Assembly: GCF_011761475.1 (NCBI RefSeq)
Contig: NZ_JAASRS010000001.1
Span: 1,178,001 to 1,242,000, forward strand
Direction: 5' to 3'
Source: Saccharococcus thermophilus
Lineage (GTDB): Bacteria; Bacillota; Bacilli; Bacillales; Anoxybacillaceae
Length of the DNA: 64,000 nt
This document shows, one piece after another, positions 16,618 to 25,217 of the stretch (positions within the stretch are counted from its first letter, which is position 1; every line of letters starts with the position of its first letter). The notes under the pieces are model-generated. The model was not told the origin of the DNA. It saw only the letters and a list, made by a program, of their open reading frames with translations, and did no database searches. A program made the translations under genes and the position numbers.

Positions 16618-16643
16618 CCTGCGCCTCTAGCGCAGGTCTTTTT
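16618..16643 (+). terminator. Terminator of the EEP hydrolase gene
   Basis: CCTGCGC and GCGCAGG enclose CTCTA and are followed by TCTTTTT. It lies 70 bp beyond the reconstructed EEP stop. Confidence 0.85.
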
Positions 16644-16661
16644 GCACAGGAATCCCGCTAG

Positions 16662-16958
16662 TTATTGCCGGCCTATTTCTAACTCTTGAATTAATTTGAT
16701 CGTATCATTATACAAACTTAATTGATGTCTATAGGACTCTAATTCTGGCGGGATACTGATTTGGATAGAAATCGAAGATAGGTCCAGTAAGTCTAGGGTG
16801 AATTCAGAAAATCTAGGATTTGGGCGATTCTCTAAAATCCTGTTGAGTTGATTTTCTATGTATCCCCCCAGCATTTGTAATTGAACAGACCATTGTTGTT
16901 GATCAGCTGTTGACATAAAGTCTGTTTTGGACCAGTCACTGAAAGTGTGCAATTGCAA
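16662..16958 (-). CDS. Unidentified small protein or gene tail
   Basis: The open frame has 98 codons, or 84 from the ATG reading MSTADQQQW. The product is soluble with LDLLDLSSISIQISIPPELE and EIGRQ at the end. Its 5' end abuts the methyltransferase remnant, so it may be the 3' part of a gene fused to that scar rather than an independent gene. I do not recognise it. Confidence 0.35.
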   Translation of the reverse strand: MQLHTFSDWSKTDFMSTADQQQWSVQLQMLGGYIENQLNRILENRPNPRFSEFTLDLLDLSSISIQISIPPELESYRHQLSLYNDTIKLIQELEIGRQ

Positions 16959-17082
16959 TCAGTCCGTTTGGCTTCAACAAATTCCGCAACTCTTTTAATC
17001 GTTCAATAGGTTGTTCTCAGAATATAATCGAATTGATCGAAAAGATTTTATCAAACGCTTCGTTAAACACGGGAATTGAATC
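16939..17082 (-). pseudogene. SAM-dependent methyltransferase remnant with a stop
   Basis: The frame IPVFNEAFDKIFSINSIIF, then TGA, then EQPIERLKELRNLLKPNG and LIAIAHFQ reads as the post-motif part of a class I methyltransferase. The usual sequence here has Trp (SINSIYFWEQP), so the TGA is explained by TGG to TGA. Both ends are missing: the upstream side switches to a GNAT fragment. Confidence 0.75.
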
Positions 17083-17249
17083 CCCTCTTCGTTTTCAGAG
17101 ACTAAACATAAATTTGCGGCAATGGTTGATTCCCATTTTTCGAACGATGGTGCTGTCGTTTCAAACGTTGCTTGTCCTGTCGCAATTCCTTGCTCGTAAA
17201 TTTCCTTTACTTGCAGCCAATCTTCTTTACGAAATCTACGAATGATCAT
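17083..17249 (-). pseudogene. GNAT N-acetyltransferase, N-terminal remnant
   Basis: MIIRRFRKEDWLQVKEIY, then EQGIATGQATFETTAPSFEKW, matches the start of phosphinothricin-acetyltransferase-like GNAT enzymes (the G.ATFET motif). Only about 56 codons remain before the sequence changes to the methyltransferase fragment. The acetyl-CoA-binding part is gone. Confidence 0.82.
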
Positions 17250-17258
17250 TATTCAAAA

Positions 17259-17570
17259 TCACTCCTTAAATGATAATAAAAATTCTGATAACGCTGCCAT
17301 TGTTATGACAGTACCTATAAACGCAAAGACTAACTTCTTTCTAAAGAGACTGTGTAATAATGTTAAATCCAGTAAACTTACACCTATCAACAGGCATCAA
17401 CGCCATACCCCTGACAATTAAATTGCGAAATAGAATATCGTTGAAAACGGATATACATCGTATAGAATGAATCCTTGAATAAAGTTAATAACAAATGAAG
17501 TACCAATAAATAGCAAGGTTAGCTCTACCGTAATACCATAAAGTCTTTCAAAACCTCTCCCCACATACAT
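17259..17570 (-). pseudogene. Frameshifted membrane protein
   Basis: ATG 17570 behind GAAGG opens a 50-codon frame (FERLYGITVELTLLFIGTSF, helices) ending at 17418. The following ~150 bp stay protein-like in another frame: LDLTLLHSLFRKKLVFAF, ITMAALSEFLLSFKE, stop at 17259. A membrane protein of about 100 residues split by an indel fits best. The family is not recognised. Positions 17571-17745 hold no gene I can see. Confidence 0.5.
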
Positions 17571-17745
17571 TCAACCTTCATTAATCAATTTATTTGTAAA
17601 ATTCAAAAAAGAGATGACAAACTATCCTTGTTATTAGGTATTTTTTGTTTTATTTTGGTTGATTATTTAGCACATAGTTCTATTTTTTATAAAGAAAATA
17701 TTTGTTTATATTGCCGTTTAACCACACGCTTTCATTTACACAAAA

Positions 17746-17781
17746 TAACCACTCTAAAAAGAGTGGCTATCGGTTTTTTTT
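17746..17781 (-). terminator. Hairpin terminator
   Basis: CCACTCT and AGAGTGG flank AAAA. T tracts are on both sides (GGTTTTTTTT on the plus strand), so it may work in both directions; the peptidase remnant to the right reads toward it. Confidence 0.7.
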
Positions 17782-17826
17782 AATTATTACCACTTTTGTG
17801 TTATCGACGTTTTGCTTCCAATACAA

Positions 17827-18060
17827 CTACTGTCTCATATTTTGCATCATTTCAATAAATTCATTTGCTCTCTTTTTGGCACTAGCAGACTTAGCTTTCT
17901 CTTGTGTCCAAACCGTTTCTCCGCAAACAACTTTATACCCTTTTCTTTCCATGCTTTCACAGGCTTGATTAAACATACTATGTAATTATGCCTTTACACC
18001 AGAGGAAGGTGCTATTACATCAATCATTGCCCCCTTTTCTAAAAACGAATACTTTATCAT
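17827..18060 (-). pseudogene. S66 peptidase (LD-carboxypeptidase/MccF-like) N-terminal remnant
   Basis: From ATG 18060 the frame reads EKGAMIDVIAPSSGVKA, a TAA at 17986-17988, then LHSMFNQACESMERKGYKVV and EKAKSASAKKRANEFIEMMQ, stop at 17827. The 'GD.I.VIAPSSG' opening followed by a helix and KGYKVV is typical of S66 peptidases that cut L,D-bonds of peptidoglycan or microcin C. Only ~75 of about 330 residues remain, with an in-frame stop. Confidence 0.8.
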
Positions 18061-18154
18061 ATACATTCTCCACAGATAATGGAAGTAAATTCGTTCTTCC
18101 ATAGAGGCTTAATCAGAACCCAAAAAATTCGTCTAATACTAATTTTGTTAAAAA

Positions 18155-18206
18155 TGGTTGTAAGCAAAACACCCACGCATTTTACGATGTTTTGCTTAAA
18201 CAACCA
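18155..18206. repeat. Long inverted repeat
   Basis: TGGTTGT and AAGCAAAACA pair with TGTTTTGCTT and ACAACCA around a ~16-nt loop. It could be a terminator of the S66 remnant's old transcription unit or a small IS-end relic. Confidence 0.45.
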
Positions 18207-18214
18207 TATGTCAA

Positions 18215-18249
18215 AAAAACTGCAGAATTTTTTCTGTTCTGCAGTTTTT
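18215..18249 (-). terminator. Terminator of the epimerase fragment
   Basis: AAAAACTGCAGAA and TTCTGCAGTTTTT form a stem with a 9-nt loop, 14 bp downstream of the epimerase stop. Confidence 0.8.
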
Positions 18250-18262
18250 AACTATTAACCTA

Positions 18263-18592
18263 CTAGCTAATTTTATAGTAATCTTTAAACCACTCGACAA
18301 ACCTTTTGACTCCTTCCTCGATGGACACCTTAGGTTTATAGTTAATATCCTTTACTAATTCATCAATGTCCGCAAATGTCTCTGGAACATCACCGGGCTG
18401 CATAGGTAAGAGCTTCTTGATTGCCTTCTTACCTAAATGTTCTTCTAGTACTTGAATGAAATAATTTAGCTGCACTGGTTGGTTATTTCCTATGTTATAA
18501 ATTTTATACGGAGACTCTGTTGAAGGGCCTTTATAGATTAAACGTAAAATGGATTCCGTTACATCATCAACATAGGTAAAGTCTCTTTTCAT
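18263..18592 (-). pseudogene. NAD-dependent sugar epimerase, C-terminal fragment
   Basis: About 110 codons remain, from MKRDFTYVDDVTESILRLI to the stop at 18263. This is the C-terminal substrate-binding part of UDP-glucuronate 4-epimerase-type enzymes (YNIGNNQPVQLNYFIQVLEE, QPGDVPETFADIDELVKDI). The IS1634 end lies directly upstream. The region beyond the IS is an oxidoreductase tail, not the epimerase 5' half, so the rest of the gene has been moved or deleted. Confidence 0.9.
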
Positions 18593-20479
18593 CTCACATT
18601 TCGCACCCTCTCGACGAAAATCGGGAGGATTTTTTCGTTCCGATGTCGAATGAATCCTTGACACACAAGGAACGTAAAGGAGTTTTTCACTTATGAACGT
18701 TCAAGTCAAAAAGGTCTATCGCAATTCTTATTTGAATATAATAAGTGCCCTATTCAAGAAACTGGGTCTGCCTCAATTGATTGACCATCTCGTGCCCGTC
18801 GATCCGCAGTGCCAAACGCGAGTCAGCGATGCCGTTCAGGCCATCCTCTACAATGTGTTTGACGGCCGGCAAGCCCTTGTTCACTTGGAACATTGGGCTC
18901 AGGAGGTCGATTGTGAGAAACTCATCCGTCCCGATCTCCATCCTTCCTGGTTGAACGACGATGCGTTGGCCCGTCATCTCGATCGCCTGTATGAGGCTGG
19001 CATTCACAACGTCATCAGCACTTGCTTGATTCATATTTATCGAAAAGAAGGCCTTTCCCTCCGAGCCTTCCACGCCGATACGACGGACAAGACCGTTTAC
19101 GGCGCGTATGAATCGGCCTCGTTAGAGGCCTTACAAATCACACATGGCTACAACCGCCATCATCGTTGGCAAAAACAGATCGGTTTCGGACTGGTCGGCA
19201 ACGAGGACGGCATCCCGTTTTACGGCGATGTGCACGATGGCAACCTGCCCGATAAAACATGGAATCCCGAGGTGCTGTCTCGTGTCCATGAACAGCTGAA
19301 GCAGGCCAAAATCGAAGACGAATGGATTTACGTGGCCGATTCCGCCGCGATGACGAAAGAGACCCTGGCGCAAACCAAAGCGGCCAACGCCTTTTTGATC
19401 ACCAGAGGCCCTTCGTCGCTCCGGATCGTGAAAACCGCGCTGGCCGAAGCGGATGCTGAGGACACGACGTGGAGCGATCCCTTTACGTTGGCGGAGAGAA
19501 ACGGCGCCACGTACCGGGTATGGGAAACGGCCTCGACGTATGAAGGCCACCCCGTTCGGCTGATCGTTGTTGAATCGAGCGCGCTCGACCAGCGAAAAGG
19601 AAAGACGCTTGAAAAAGAACGAACCAAAGAAGCGGAGCTTCTTCGCGAGGAACAAGCCCGTTGGGAGCGTCACCCCTTCTCCTGCCGGGAAGATGCCGAA
19701 CAAGCCTTGGCGTCCCTCAAGGCGTCCCTTCGCCCCCGGTTTCATCGGGTTGAGGCCGCGGTCGAAGAGATCGTACGCCTGAAAAAACGGCGCGGACGGC
19801 CGAAAAAAGGGGCGGAACCCGAGGTGGAGACGCTGTATTTCTTGCACCTTGACGTCGAATTCGACCAAGACGCGTGGGAACAGGCGAGACGGAAAGCGTC
19901 CCGGTTTGTCCTTGTCACGACCGTTCCGAAGGAATGGAAGGGCCAACCCATGGATGCCCAAGAGATCTTGAAGCTGTATAAAGGGCAGATCTCGGTGGAA
20001 ATGAACTTCGCTTTTTTGAAAGATCCGTTTTTCACGGATGAGATTTACGTCAAAAAACCAGAACGGGTCGCAGTATTAGGCTATTTGTTTCTGTTGGCCT
20101 TGGCTATTTACCGCGTTTTTCAGCGCCGAGTGCGTCAGTTTATTACTCCAGAACACCCGTTGAAGGGTCCTGGAGGCCGCAAGCTGACCCGGCCGACGGG
20201 ACAGGCGATTTTTCAGCTGTTTCAATATGTGAACGTCGTCCTGTTCAAGCTGCCGGATGGGCGCATCCAACGCTCACTGGATCGCTCCCTTACCCCTGAT
20301 CAGCGAAGGATTCTGCAGGGATTGGGCATGGATGAGAGCATCTACGTGTAACGTGATACGGAACGACCAGCGATGGTAAAAAAAGGATTGCCATCGCTCG
20401 TTGTGTTGGTCAAAAAGTTATTCTGAAAAACTAAATAAAAAATCCTTTGTTTTGACCTTGTTAGGGTGCGAAATGTGAG
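18593..20479 (+). mobile_element. IS1634-family element, copy A
   Basis: The element is 1887 bp, bounded by CTCACATTTCGCACCCT and AGGGTGCGAAATGTGAG inverted repeats. The same length and ends occur in copy B (49193-51079), in opposite orientation. No direct repeat flanks it, and left and right neighbours are parts of unrelated genes. Confidence 0.93.
18693..20351 (+). CDS. IS1634-family transposase (copy A)
   Basis: This 552-residue DDE transposase of the IS4-related IS1634 family has an N-terminal DUF4277-type domain (residues ~1-110). Catalytic residues are in FHADTTDKTVYG (Asp), VADSAAMTKETL (Asp) and KGQISVEMNFAFLKDP (Glu). A basic RKKRRGRPKKGA-like insert near residue 360 may bind DNA. 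AAAGGAGT precedes ATG 18693. Its protein is identical to that of copy B, indicating recent transposition. The GC content is clearly higher than in the surrounding DNA. Confidence 0.95.
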   Translation: MNVQVKKVYRNSYLNIISALFKKLGLPQLIDHLVPVDPQCQTRVSDAVQAILYNVFDGRQALVHLEHWAQEVDCEKLIRPDLHPSWLNDDALARHLDRLYEAGIHNVISTCLIHIYRKEGLSLRAFHADTTDKTVYGAYESASLEALQITHGYNRHHRWQKQIGFGLVGNEDGIPFYGDVHDGNLPDKTWNPEVLSRVHEQLKQAKIEDEWIYVADSAAMTKETLAQTKAANAFLITRGPSSLRIVKTALAEADAEDTTWSDPFTLAERNGATYRVWETASTYEGHPVRLIVVESSALDQRKGKTLEKERTKEAELLREEQARWERHPFSCREDAEQALASLKASLRPRFHRVEAAVEEIVRLKKRRGRPKKGAEPEVETLYFLHLDVEFDQDAWEQARRKASRFVLVTTVPKEWKGQPMDAQEILKLYKGQISVEMNFAFLKDPFFTDEIYVKKPERVAVLGYLFLLALAIYRVFQRRVRQFITPEHPLKGPGGRKLTRPTGQAIFQLFQYVNVVLFKLPDGRIQRSLDRSLTPDQRRILQGLGMDESIYV

Positions 20480-20494
20480 GTATAAAACATAAAT

Positions 20495-20611
20495 TTATGT
20501 ATTTCGAACAGTCAACAAAATCTTTCCCGTGCTATTTCTGCTTTCGACCCAACGATGTGTCTCCACTGCTTCTTCGAGTGCAAACTTCTTTCCGATCTTC
20601 ATTTTCAATTT
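20495..20611 (-). pseudogene. Quinone oxidoreductase-type MDR, C-terminal remnant
   Basis: The frame reads KIGKKFALEEAVETHRWVES then RNSTGKILLTVRNT and stops at 20495. The 'L.EA.EAHRW.ES..S.GKI.L.V' pattern is the end of zinc-independent medium-chain quinone oxidoreductases. Only ~38 codons remain beside IS1634 copy A. Positions 20612-20756 show no other gene. Confidence 0.82.
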
Positions 20612-20756
20612 TGACAACCATTATCACATATAACAACAAAGCATTACCCAACACGCGAGATAGTAACGTTATAACCATACTTCAATAACAACAAGTATAT
20701 GTAAGTAATTTTGAGCAAATATTATAACTGTTACAAACCAAAAGGAGGTCATTATC

Positions 20757-20936
20757 ATGAACACACAACGAGCAAAAGAAATTGCTGCTTCACCAGTTAT
20801 GGCTGATGTAACCTATAACGGGGTACCTATCTATATTGAGCAGGTGGATGAACAAAATGAAACAGCTACAATCTATCCCCTTGATGAACCAAAGAATAAA
20901 CAAACAGTTTCTGTATCCAGTTTAACAGAACATTAA
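20757..20936 (+). CDS. sspH: Small acid-soluble spore protein, H type
   Basis: The protein has 59 residues, beginning MNTQRAKEIAASPVMADVTY, then NGVPIYIEQVDEQNETATIY, the SspH signature. It is made in the forespore and is a minor spore-core protein. AAAGGAGG lies 8 bases before ATG 20757. A hairpin terminator follows directly. In relatives it is under sigma-G control, but I cannot fix its promoter here. Confidence 0.93.
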   Translation: MNTQRAKEIAASPVMADVTYNGVPIYIEQVDEQNETATIYPLDEPKNKQTVSVSSLTEH

Positions 20937-20952
20937 TTTGTCAAGTATTAAT

Positions 20953-20981
20953 AAAAAACACCACCTTCAGAGTGGTGTTTT
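20953..20981 (+). terminator. sspH terminator
   Basis: AACACCAC and GTGGTGTT pair over a 7-nt loop, followed by TTCATG. Confidence 0.8.
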
Positions 20982-21148
20982 CATGTTTGATGAAGCTCAT
21001 TTGCCATCTTCTTCAACTATCCTGCTCCCCCGTTAACTAATAAAAACGCCGCCCCTTAAGATTCTATACTTTGATTCACCATATTCTGTTCTTGCTAACC
21101 GAAAATTTTTGTATAATTCAAATATATTTATTTCTTGGGGGTGTGATT

Positions 21149-21781
21149 ATGAATTTAGAAACATGGTTAACTGTTTTGGGTATTGGTATACTAATTGTTT
21201 TATCTCCTGATCCACAATGGGCTATCACTATTAAAACTAGCTTGTTTTCAAGAGAATATGGTTTCTGTACTGTTTTTGGTATGTGTACAGGGAGTATTGT
21301 TCATATTACATATTGTTTATTAGGAATAGGTGTGATCATTTCCCAATCGATTTTATTATTTAACGTTGTGAAATGGATTGGAGCTGTTTATTTGATTTAT
21401 TTAGGATTGAAATCGCTCTTTACCAAAAAACAACAGAACGTTTTTCTGACTAAGAATGATAATATTTCTAACCAATTAAGCAGGTGGAAATCCTATCATA
21501 CTGGCCTGCTAACAAGTTTGTTGAATCCAAAAGCCACTTTATTTTATCTGTCTTTGTTTACTCAAGTTGTACAACCTGGGACTTCAATCTTTGCACAGCT
21601 GTTTTACGGTTTGTCGGTTGTAGGAATTGAAATGATATGGTATTCACTCATGGTTATTTTCCTTACTCATAGTTATATACGAAAAAGATTTATGGCGATT
21701 TCCGCATGTGTGGAACGCATTTCTGGTGCCATTCTTGTTTTATTAGGAATTCGGCTTGCATTTTCAAGACCAAGCAATTAA
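21149..21781 (+). CDS. LysE family translocator
   Basis: The protein has 210 residues and about six transmembrane helices. It starts MNLETWLTVLGIGILIVLSP at ATG 21149 behind TTGGGGGTG. The usual PGP is here SPDPQWAI, followed by the YGFCTVFGMCTGSIVHITYC helix, VKWIGAVYLIYLG, and GLLTSLLNPKATLFYLSLF, the conserved LNPK motif. It exports amino acids or related metabolites. It is the intact relative of the truncated gene at 4393. Confidence 0.9.
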   Translation: MNLETWLTVLGIGILIVLSPDPQWAITIKTSLFSREYGFCTVFGMCTGSIVHITYCLLGIGVIISQSILLFNVVKWIGAVYLIYLGLKSLFTKKQQNVFLTKNDNISNQLSRWKSYHTGLLTSLLNPKATLFYLSLFTQVVQPGTSIFAQLFYGLSVVGIEMIWYSLMVIFLTHSYIRKRFMAISACVERISGAILVLLGIRLAFSRPSN

Positions 21782-21856
21782 TCATTTTTTGGTTTTTAAA
21801 CAACTTTTTTGTTACTGCTGATTAAGTTAAAGTATTTCATCGAATATTTTAATTAA

Positions 21857-21886
21857 AAACACCGTCCGGTAATCCGAACGGTGCTT
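21857..21886. terminator. Bidirectional terminator between lysE and the GDPD-PhoD gene
   Basis: CACCGTCCGG and CCGAACGGTG pair around TAAT with one mismatch. On the minus strand it is followed by TTTTTAATT, so it mainly serves the GDPD-PhoD gene. Confidence 0.8.
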
Positions 21887-21926
21887 TGTATGTTTAAAGG
21901 ATTTAAATTTTTACGATTCTAATCTG

Positions 21927-24128
21927 TTATTCAATTGGAAAATCATGATGAAAATGAACCGTACCGTTTTCATCACGAATTTCGACCGTCACTTGTTTTA
22001 GTCCCGGATCCACCTTGAGTACACCAAAATTAAAGAACCCACTTTCCGCATACAGTTGATCCGGCCCAAATGTAGGATCCAGTGTTGACGGCTGGCCTAG
22101 GCCCGCCCCGATCGGTCCACTTACTAATTCGCGATAATCAACCGTACCGTTATGGTCCGGATCATACTGGATAATATCAGCATAATGAACATCAGCTGTG
22201 ACAAAATACACGTTTTTCATTTTATTCTCCATAATGAACTTGGAAATCTCCGCAAACTCATGTTCATACCCTGTTTTATCGTCCGGATTGATATTGTTGC
22301 CATTCGCCCATCCGTCGCGTGCATTTGGTTTCCCAGTCGGAATGGAAATCGGCACGGAAGAAGCAATAAGTTTCACTTGGGCATCTGAATTCAACAGTTC
22401 TTTTTTCAGCCATTCCAGTTGCTCTTGACCAAGCATTGTCTTGTCCTGGCCATCCGGTTTCGTATCCGGGTCACGGTAGCTGCGATTATTTAAAATGAAT
22501 AAATCAAGTGTATCGCCCCATGAAAACTTATGATAAAGCTTCCCGGATGAACTCCGCTCGTCCAATATTGGCCAATAATCCGTAAATGCTCGAAATCCGG
22601 TTGAGGCAAGCGGCTCAAACGGGCCAGAAAAGTCATTCGTTACCTCATGGTCATCCCAGATAGCATAAACACTTGTCGATTGAAGCAATTTTCTCAAGTT
22701 CGGGTCGGTACGGTTTTCCTTGTATTTCGCCCAGAAATCCTCAATGTTTTTCGATGGCGGATTCGGAACAGCCGGAGTAGCATTATCCGCGTAAATTGTA
22801 TCTCCGCTAAATAAGAAGAAATCCGGTTTTAAATCCGCCATCGCCGCAAAAGATTTAAAAGGCGGGATTTGGCCCTGTCCTCCTGTGTCACCACCCCAAA
22901 CAATCGTTAACGGCTTTAATTCATTTTCAGCTGGAGCTGTTTTAAATCTTCCACTCACCTGATGTGATCCTGGGAGAGCCTGAACACGGTAGTAATAAAT
23001 CGTGTCCGGTTTCAATCCCGTCACTTTTACTTGTACGGTCAGATCATGTTCGGAAGTCGCTTTTTTGGTTTTCACGATAGCTTTTTTAAAAGAAGCATCC
23101 TCGGAAACTTCAAATCGTACCTTTGCGGGTTGGCTTGTTCTAGTCCATAATACCGCGGATGTATCCGCCACTTCGCCACTGGCCGCCCCGTGGGAAATGT
23201 ACGGTTTCTTGTTCAATTCTACTAATTGATCAGGATAATTCGTAAACATTCCATCAACACCAAGGGATAACTGTTCGACCATTTCATCCTGCGTATTTAC
23301 GGTATACGGATGGACGACCATATGACGTTCATGTGCCTCCTGTATAAACGCCGGGGTGACGAGTGATTTATCTGGTCCTACACCTTCCGCATATTCCGCT
23401 GCTCGGTTAAAGACATCATCCAGATTTTTTCCTTGAATCATATCTGGACTATAAAGCTGGATAAGGGGAATATCCTCAGGAACGAGATGCTGCAATTTTC
23501 TTAAGCTCGCTTCACTGAATGATTGGAAAATGACTTTCCCTTTTTTCAAGTAACCGTTCTTTTTCAAAATCTCAACGAGTTTTTCTTCCATGCCCGGATA
23601 AACGTCCGGGTCCTTCGTTTCTATATACAGAGCAACTTTTGGATCTTTCTTTTTGACAAAATCGATTACTTCCTGAAGGGTTGGAATCTTCTCCCCGACA
23701 TATTGTTTTTTTGCATATTCAGGGTAAGCCTTGTTAAACCAAGAACCGGCGTCTAACTTCTTAATTTCGGCTAGCGTAAAATCTTTTACCCGCCAAGGGG
23801 CGCGGTCGGGATATACTTCTTCCGCATTTGTCGTTCTTGCCAGCGTGGAATCGTGAATGGCAATTAACTGACCATCTTTTGTCATATGCAAATCCAATTC
23901 GATATAATCTGCTTTCATCTGAATCGCCTTTTCGTATGCTGCCAGTGTATGTTCAGGTGCATAACCTGAGGCACCGCGGTGGGCAATGACATCAACCTGG
24001 TCAACAATCGGTTGCAGCATAGACTGCTGTTTAACCTGTTTACCCGTTGCCATTGCTTCCGGGGCATAATTCGCAAGTAACCCCAACGATAGAGAAAGAG
24101 ATAAACCAATCATTCCTGTTTTTTTCAC
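21927..24128 (-). CDS. Secreted bifunctional glycerophosphodiesterase / PhoD-like phosphatase
   Basis: The protein has ~733 residues from GTG 24128, chosen because AGAGGGAGCG precedes it and it gives a clean Sec signal (KKTGMIGLSLSLSLGLLANY, cleavage near AMA). Residues ~45-315 are a GDPD barrel: DVIAHRGASGYAPEHTLAAY, IELDLHMTKDG, AIHDSTLARTT, ALYIETKD, FQSF, HPYTVN, GVDGMFTNYPD. Residues ~320-733 are PhoD-like: SGEVADTSAVLWTRT, a fibronectin-like lead, then VWGGDTGG, FSGDTIYAD, WDDHEVTNDF, and VTADVHYAD metal ligands. Both activities suit wall teichoic acid or phospholipid diester breakdown for phosphate. It lacks a twin-arginine motif, so Sec export is likely. Confidence 0.92.
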   Translation of the reverse strand: MKKTGMIGLSLSLSLGLLANYAPEAMATGKQVKQQSMLQPIVDQVDVIAHRGASGYAPEHTLAAYEKAIQMKADYIELDLHMTKDGQLIAIHDSTLARTTNAEEVYPDRAPWRVKDFTLAEIKKLDAGSWFNKAYPEYAKKQYVGEKIPTLQEVIDFVKKKDPKVALYIETKDPDVYPGMEEKLVEILKKNGYLKKGKVIFQSFSEASLRKLQHLVPEDIPLIQLYSPDMIQGKNLDDVFNRAAEYAEGVGPDKSLVTPAFIQEAHERHMVVHPYTVNTQDEMVEQLSLGVDGMFTNYPDQLVELNKKPYISHGAASGEVADTSAVLWTRTSQPAKVRFEVSEDASFKKAIVKTKKATSEHDLTVQVKVTGLKPDTIYYYRVQALPGSHQVSGRFKTAPAENELKPLTIVWGGDTGGQGQIPPFKSFAAMADLKPDFFLFSGDTIYADNATPAVPNPPSKNIEDFWAKYKENRTDPNLRKLLQSTSVYAIWDDHEVTNDFSGPFEPLASTGFRAFTDYWPILDERSSSGKLYHKFSWGDTLDLFILNNRSYRDPDTKPDGQDKTMLGQEQLEWLKKELLNSDAQVKLIASSVPISIPTGKPNARDGWANGNNINPDDKTGYEHEFAEISKFIMENKMKNVYFVTADVHYADIIQYDPDHNGTVDYRELVSGPIGAGLGQPSTLDPTFGPDQLYAESGFFNFGVLKVDPGLKQVTVEIRDENGTVHFHHDFPIE

Positions 24129-24188
24129 CGCTATCTCGCTCCCTCTAAATTTTGATGATTTTTGATCATCTTCATTGTAAGAAACAGA

Positions 24189-24227
24189 TTTGAACACAAT
24201 ATTAAAATTAATTTTAATATTTGTTAA
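24189..24227 (-). promoter_or_regulatory. Pho-box-like array upstream of the GDPD-PhoD gene
   Basis: Read on the minus strand, TTAACA (24222-24227), TAAAAT (24211-24216), TTAATA (24200-24205) and TTCAAA (24189-24194) recur every 11 bp with 5-bp gaps. This is the spacing of B. subtilis PhoP boxes (TTAACA-like repeats). The block also contains a perfect 24-bp palindrome at 24198-24221 with arms AATATTAAAATT. It indicates induction under phosphate starvation. Confidence 0.65.
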
Positions 24228-24300
24228 ATAAAAAACAGGAAAAATAGATGATAGACTTTATCGTGAATGCATTTTCACCTTATCTTCCAATTAAATAAAA

Positions 24301-24333
24301 ATAGAGGCATTACGAAAATCGCAATGCCTCTAT
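24301..24333 (-). terminator. Terminator of the NAD(P)H oxidoreductase gene
   Basis: ATAGAGGCATT and AATGCCTCTAT pair. On the minus strand TTTTTATTT follows. Confidence 0.85.
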
Positions 24334-24402
24334 ATACTTTGATGCAGTATTGGAACAGGGCATAGCGTCATTTTGAATCGGTTTGACACACAATGCCCAT
24401 GA

Positions 24403-25011
24403 TTATTTTTCCGTTAATGAATGGCTATATGTAGTACCTAGCTCATATGCTCGATTGAAAAGACTTTCGTAATGTTTTTTGACTTCCTCTTCGCTTTCCA
24501 TATCTTCCGCTAACGTATTATACAGAAATGCAACTTCCGATTGAGGAATACCTGTATAGCCAGCTAAACCAACTTTCAAATAATGGGAAATCATCGTATC
24601 AAAATTTCTTTTTTTAAGACTTTCTTCTGTCTCCCCTACAAGCGGAATCCACAATACCTTTTTGTGTGGAAGGCGCGCGCCTCCATAAGCAAACCCATAA
24701 TTCCATACCCGGTCTATATATCCTTTTACGATCGCTGGTAATGAATACCACCATAATGGGAAGATGAAGGCTAATCCATCGTTTCTTTTCAATCTTTCCA
24801 TTTCTGCATGAACACGTGGAGAATATGTTTTATTAGGGTTGTCCCAATCAGGCTCATCTTGTTCGTATAACAGCGGATTAAATTCTTCACCGTACAAATC
24901 CGCAATTTCCACTTCATGTCCAGCGTCTTTTAACCCTTGAATGAAACGATCGGCAATCGCAAAAGTAAGGGATTCTCTTCTGGGATGTGAGACAACAGTT
25001 AACACTTTCAT
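24403..25011 (-). CDS. NAD(P)H-dependent flavodoxin-fold oxidoreductase
   Basis: The enzyme has 202 residues from ATG 25011, behind AGGAGCTG. It opens MKVLTVVSHPRRESLTFAIA, the FMN-phosphate loop, then HEVEIADLYGEEFNPLL and FIFPLWWYSLPAIVKGYIDR, which shapes the flavin/substrate site, and FAYGG. This is the KefF/YwrO/NQO1-like quinone reductase family. It probably reduces quinones or azo compounds by two electrons. It stands alone between two terminators. Confidence 0.9.
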   Translation of the reverse strand: MKVLTVVSHPRRESLTFAIADRFIQGLKDAGHEVEIADLYGEEFNPLLYEQDEPDWDNPNKTYSPRVHAEMERLKRNDGLAFIFPLWWYSLPAIVKGYIDRVWNYGFAYGGARLPHKKVLWIPLVGETEESLKKRNFDTMISHYLKVGLAGYTGIPQSEVAFLYNTLAEDMESEEEVKKHYESLFNRAYELGTTYSHSLTEK

Positions 25012-25217
25012 ACAACCAGCTCCTAATATAAACCATATTTGATGAACTACCTTTAAATTACAATGATCTTCATTTATTATCAAATGATCAGCTTCTTGCT
25101 CCAATTATTATACCCGTTAGACGTGTAAGAATTCATTGACGGCAGGAGAACAACACATTATAATCATAGTAAACAGATATGATTTATAAAATTAATTCAA
25201 GAAAGGGTGGACAGAAA

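Noticed and set aside
19131-19961. 276-codon minus-strand frame inside IS1634 (and its mirror at 49711-50541)
   Set aside because: Antisense shadow of the transposase in GC-rich DNA; the same frame appears in both copies and has no ribosome site or domain.
18593-20479. Target-site duplication for IS1634 copies
   Set aside because: No direct repeat is present at either copy with the terminal repeats used as limits.
21927-24128. Tat-dependent export of the GDPD-PhoD protein via the tatA in this window
   Set aside because: The signal has KK rather than RR and a hydrophobic core typical of Sec; B. subtilis PhoD is Tat-dependent, but this fusion lacks the motif.
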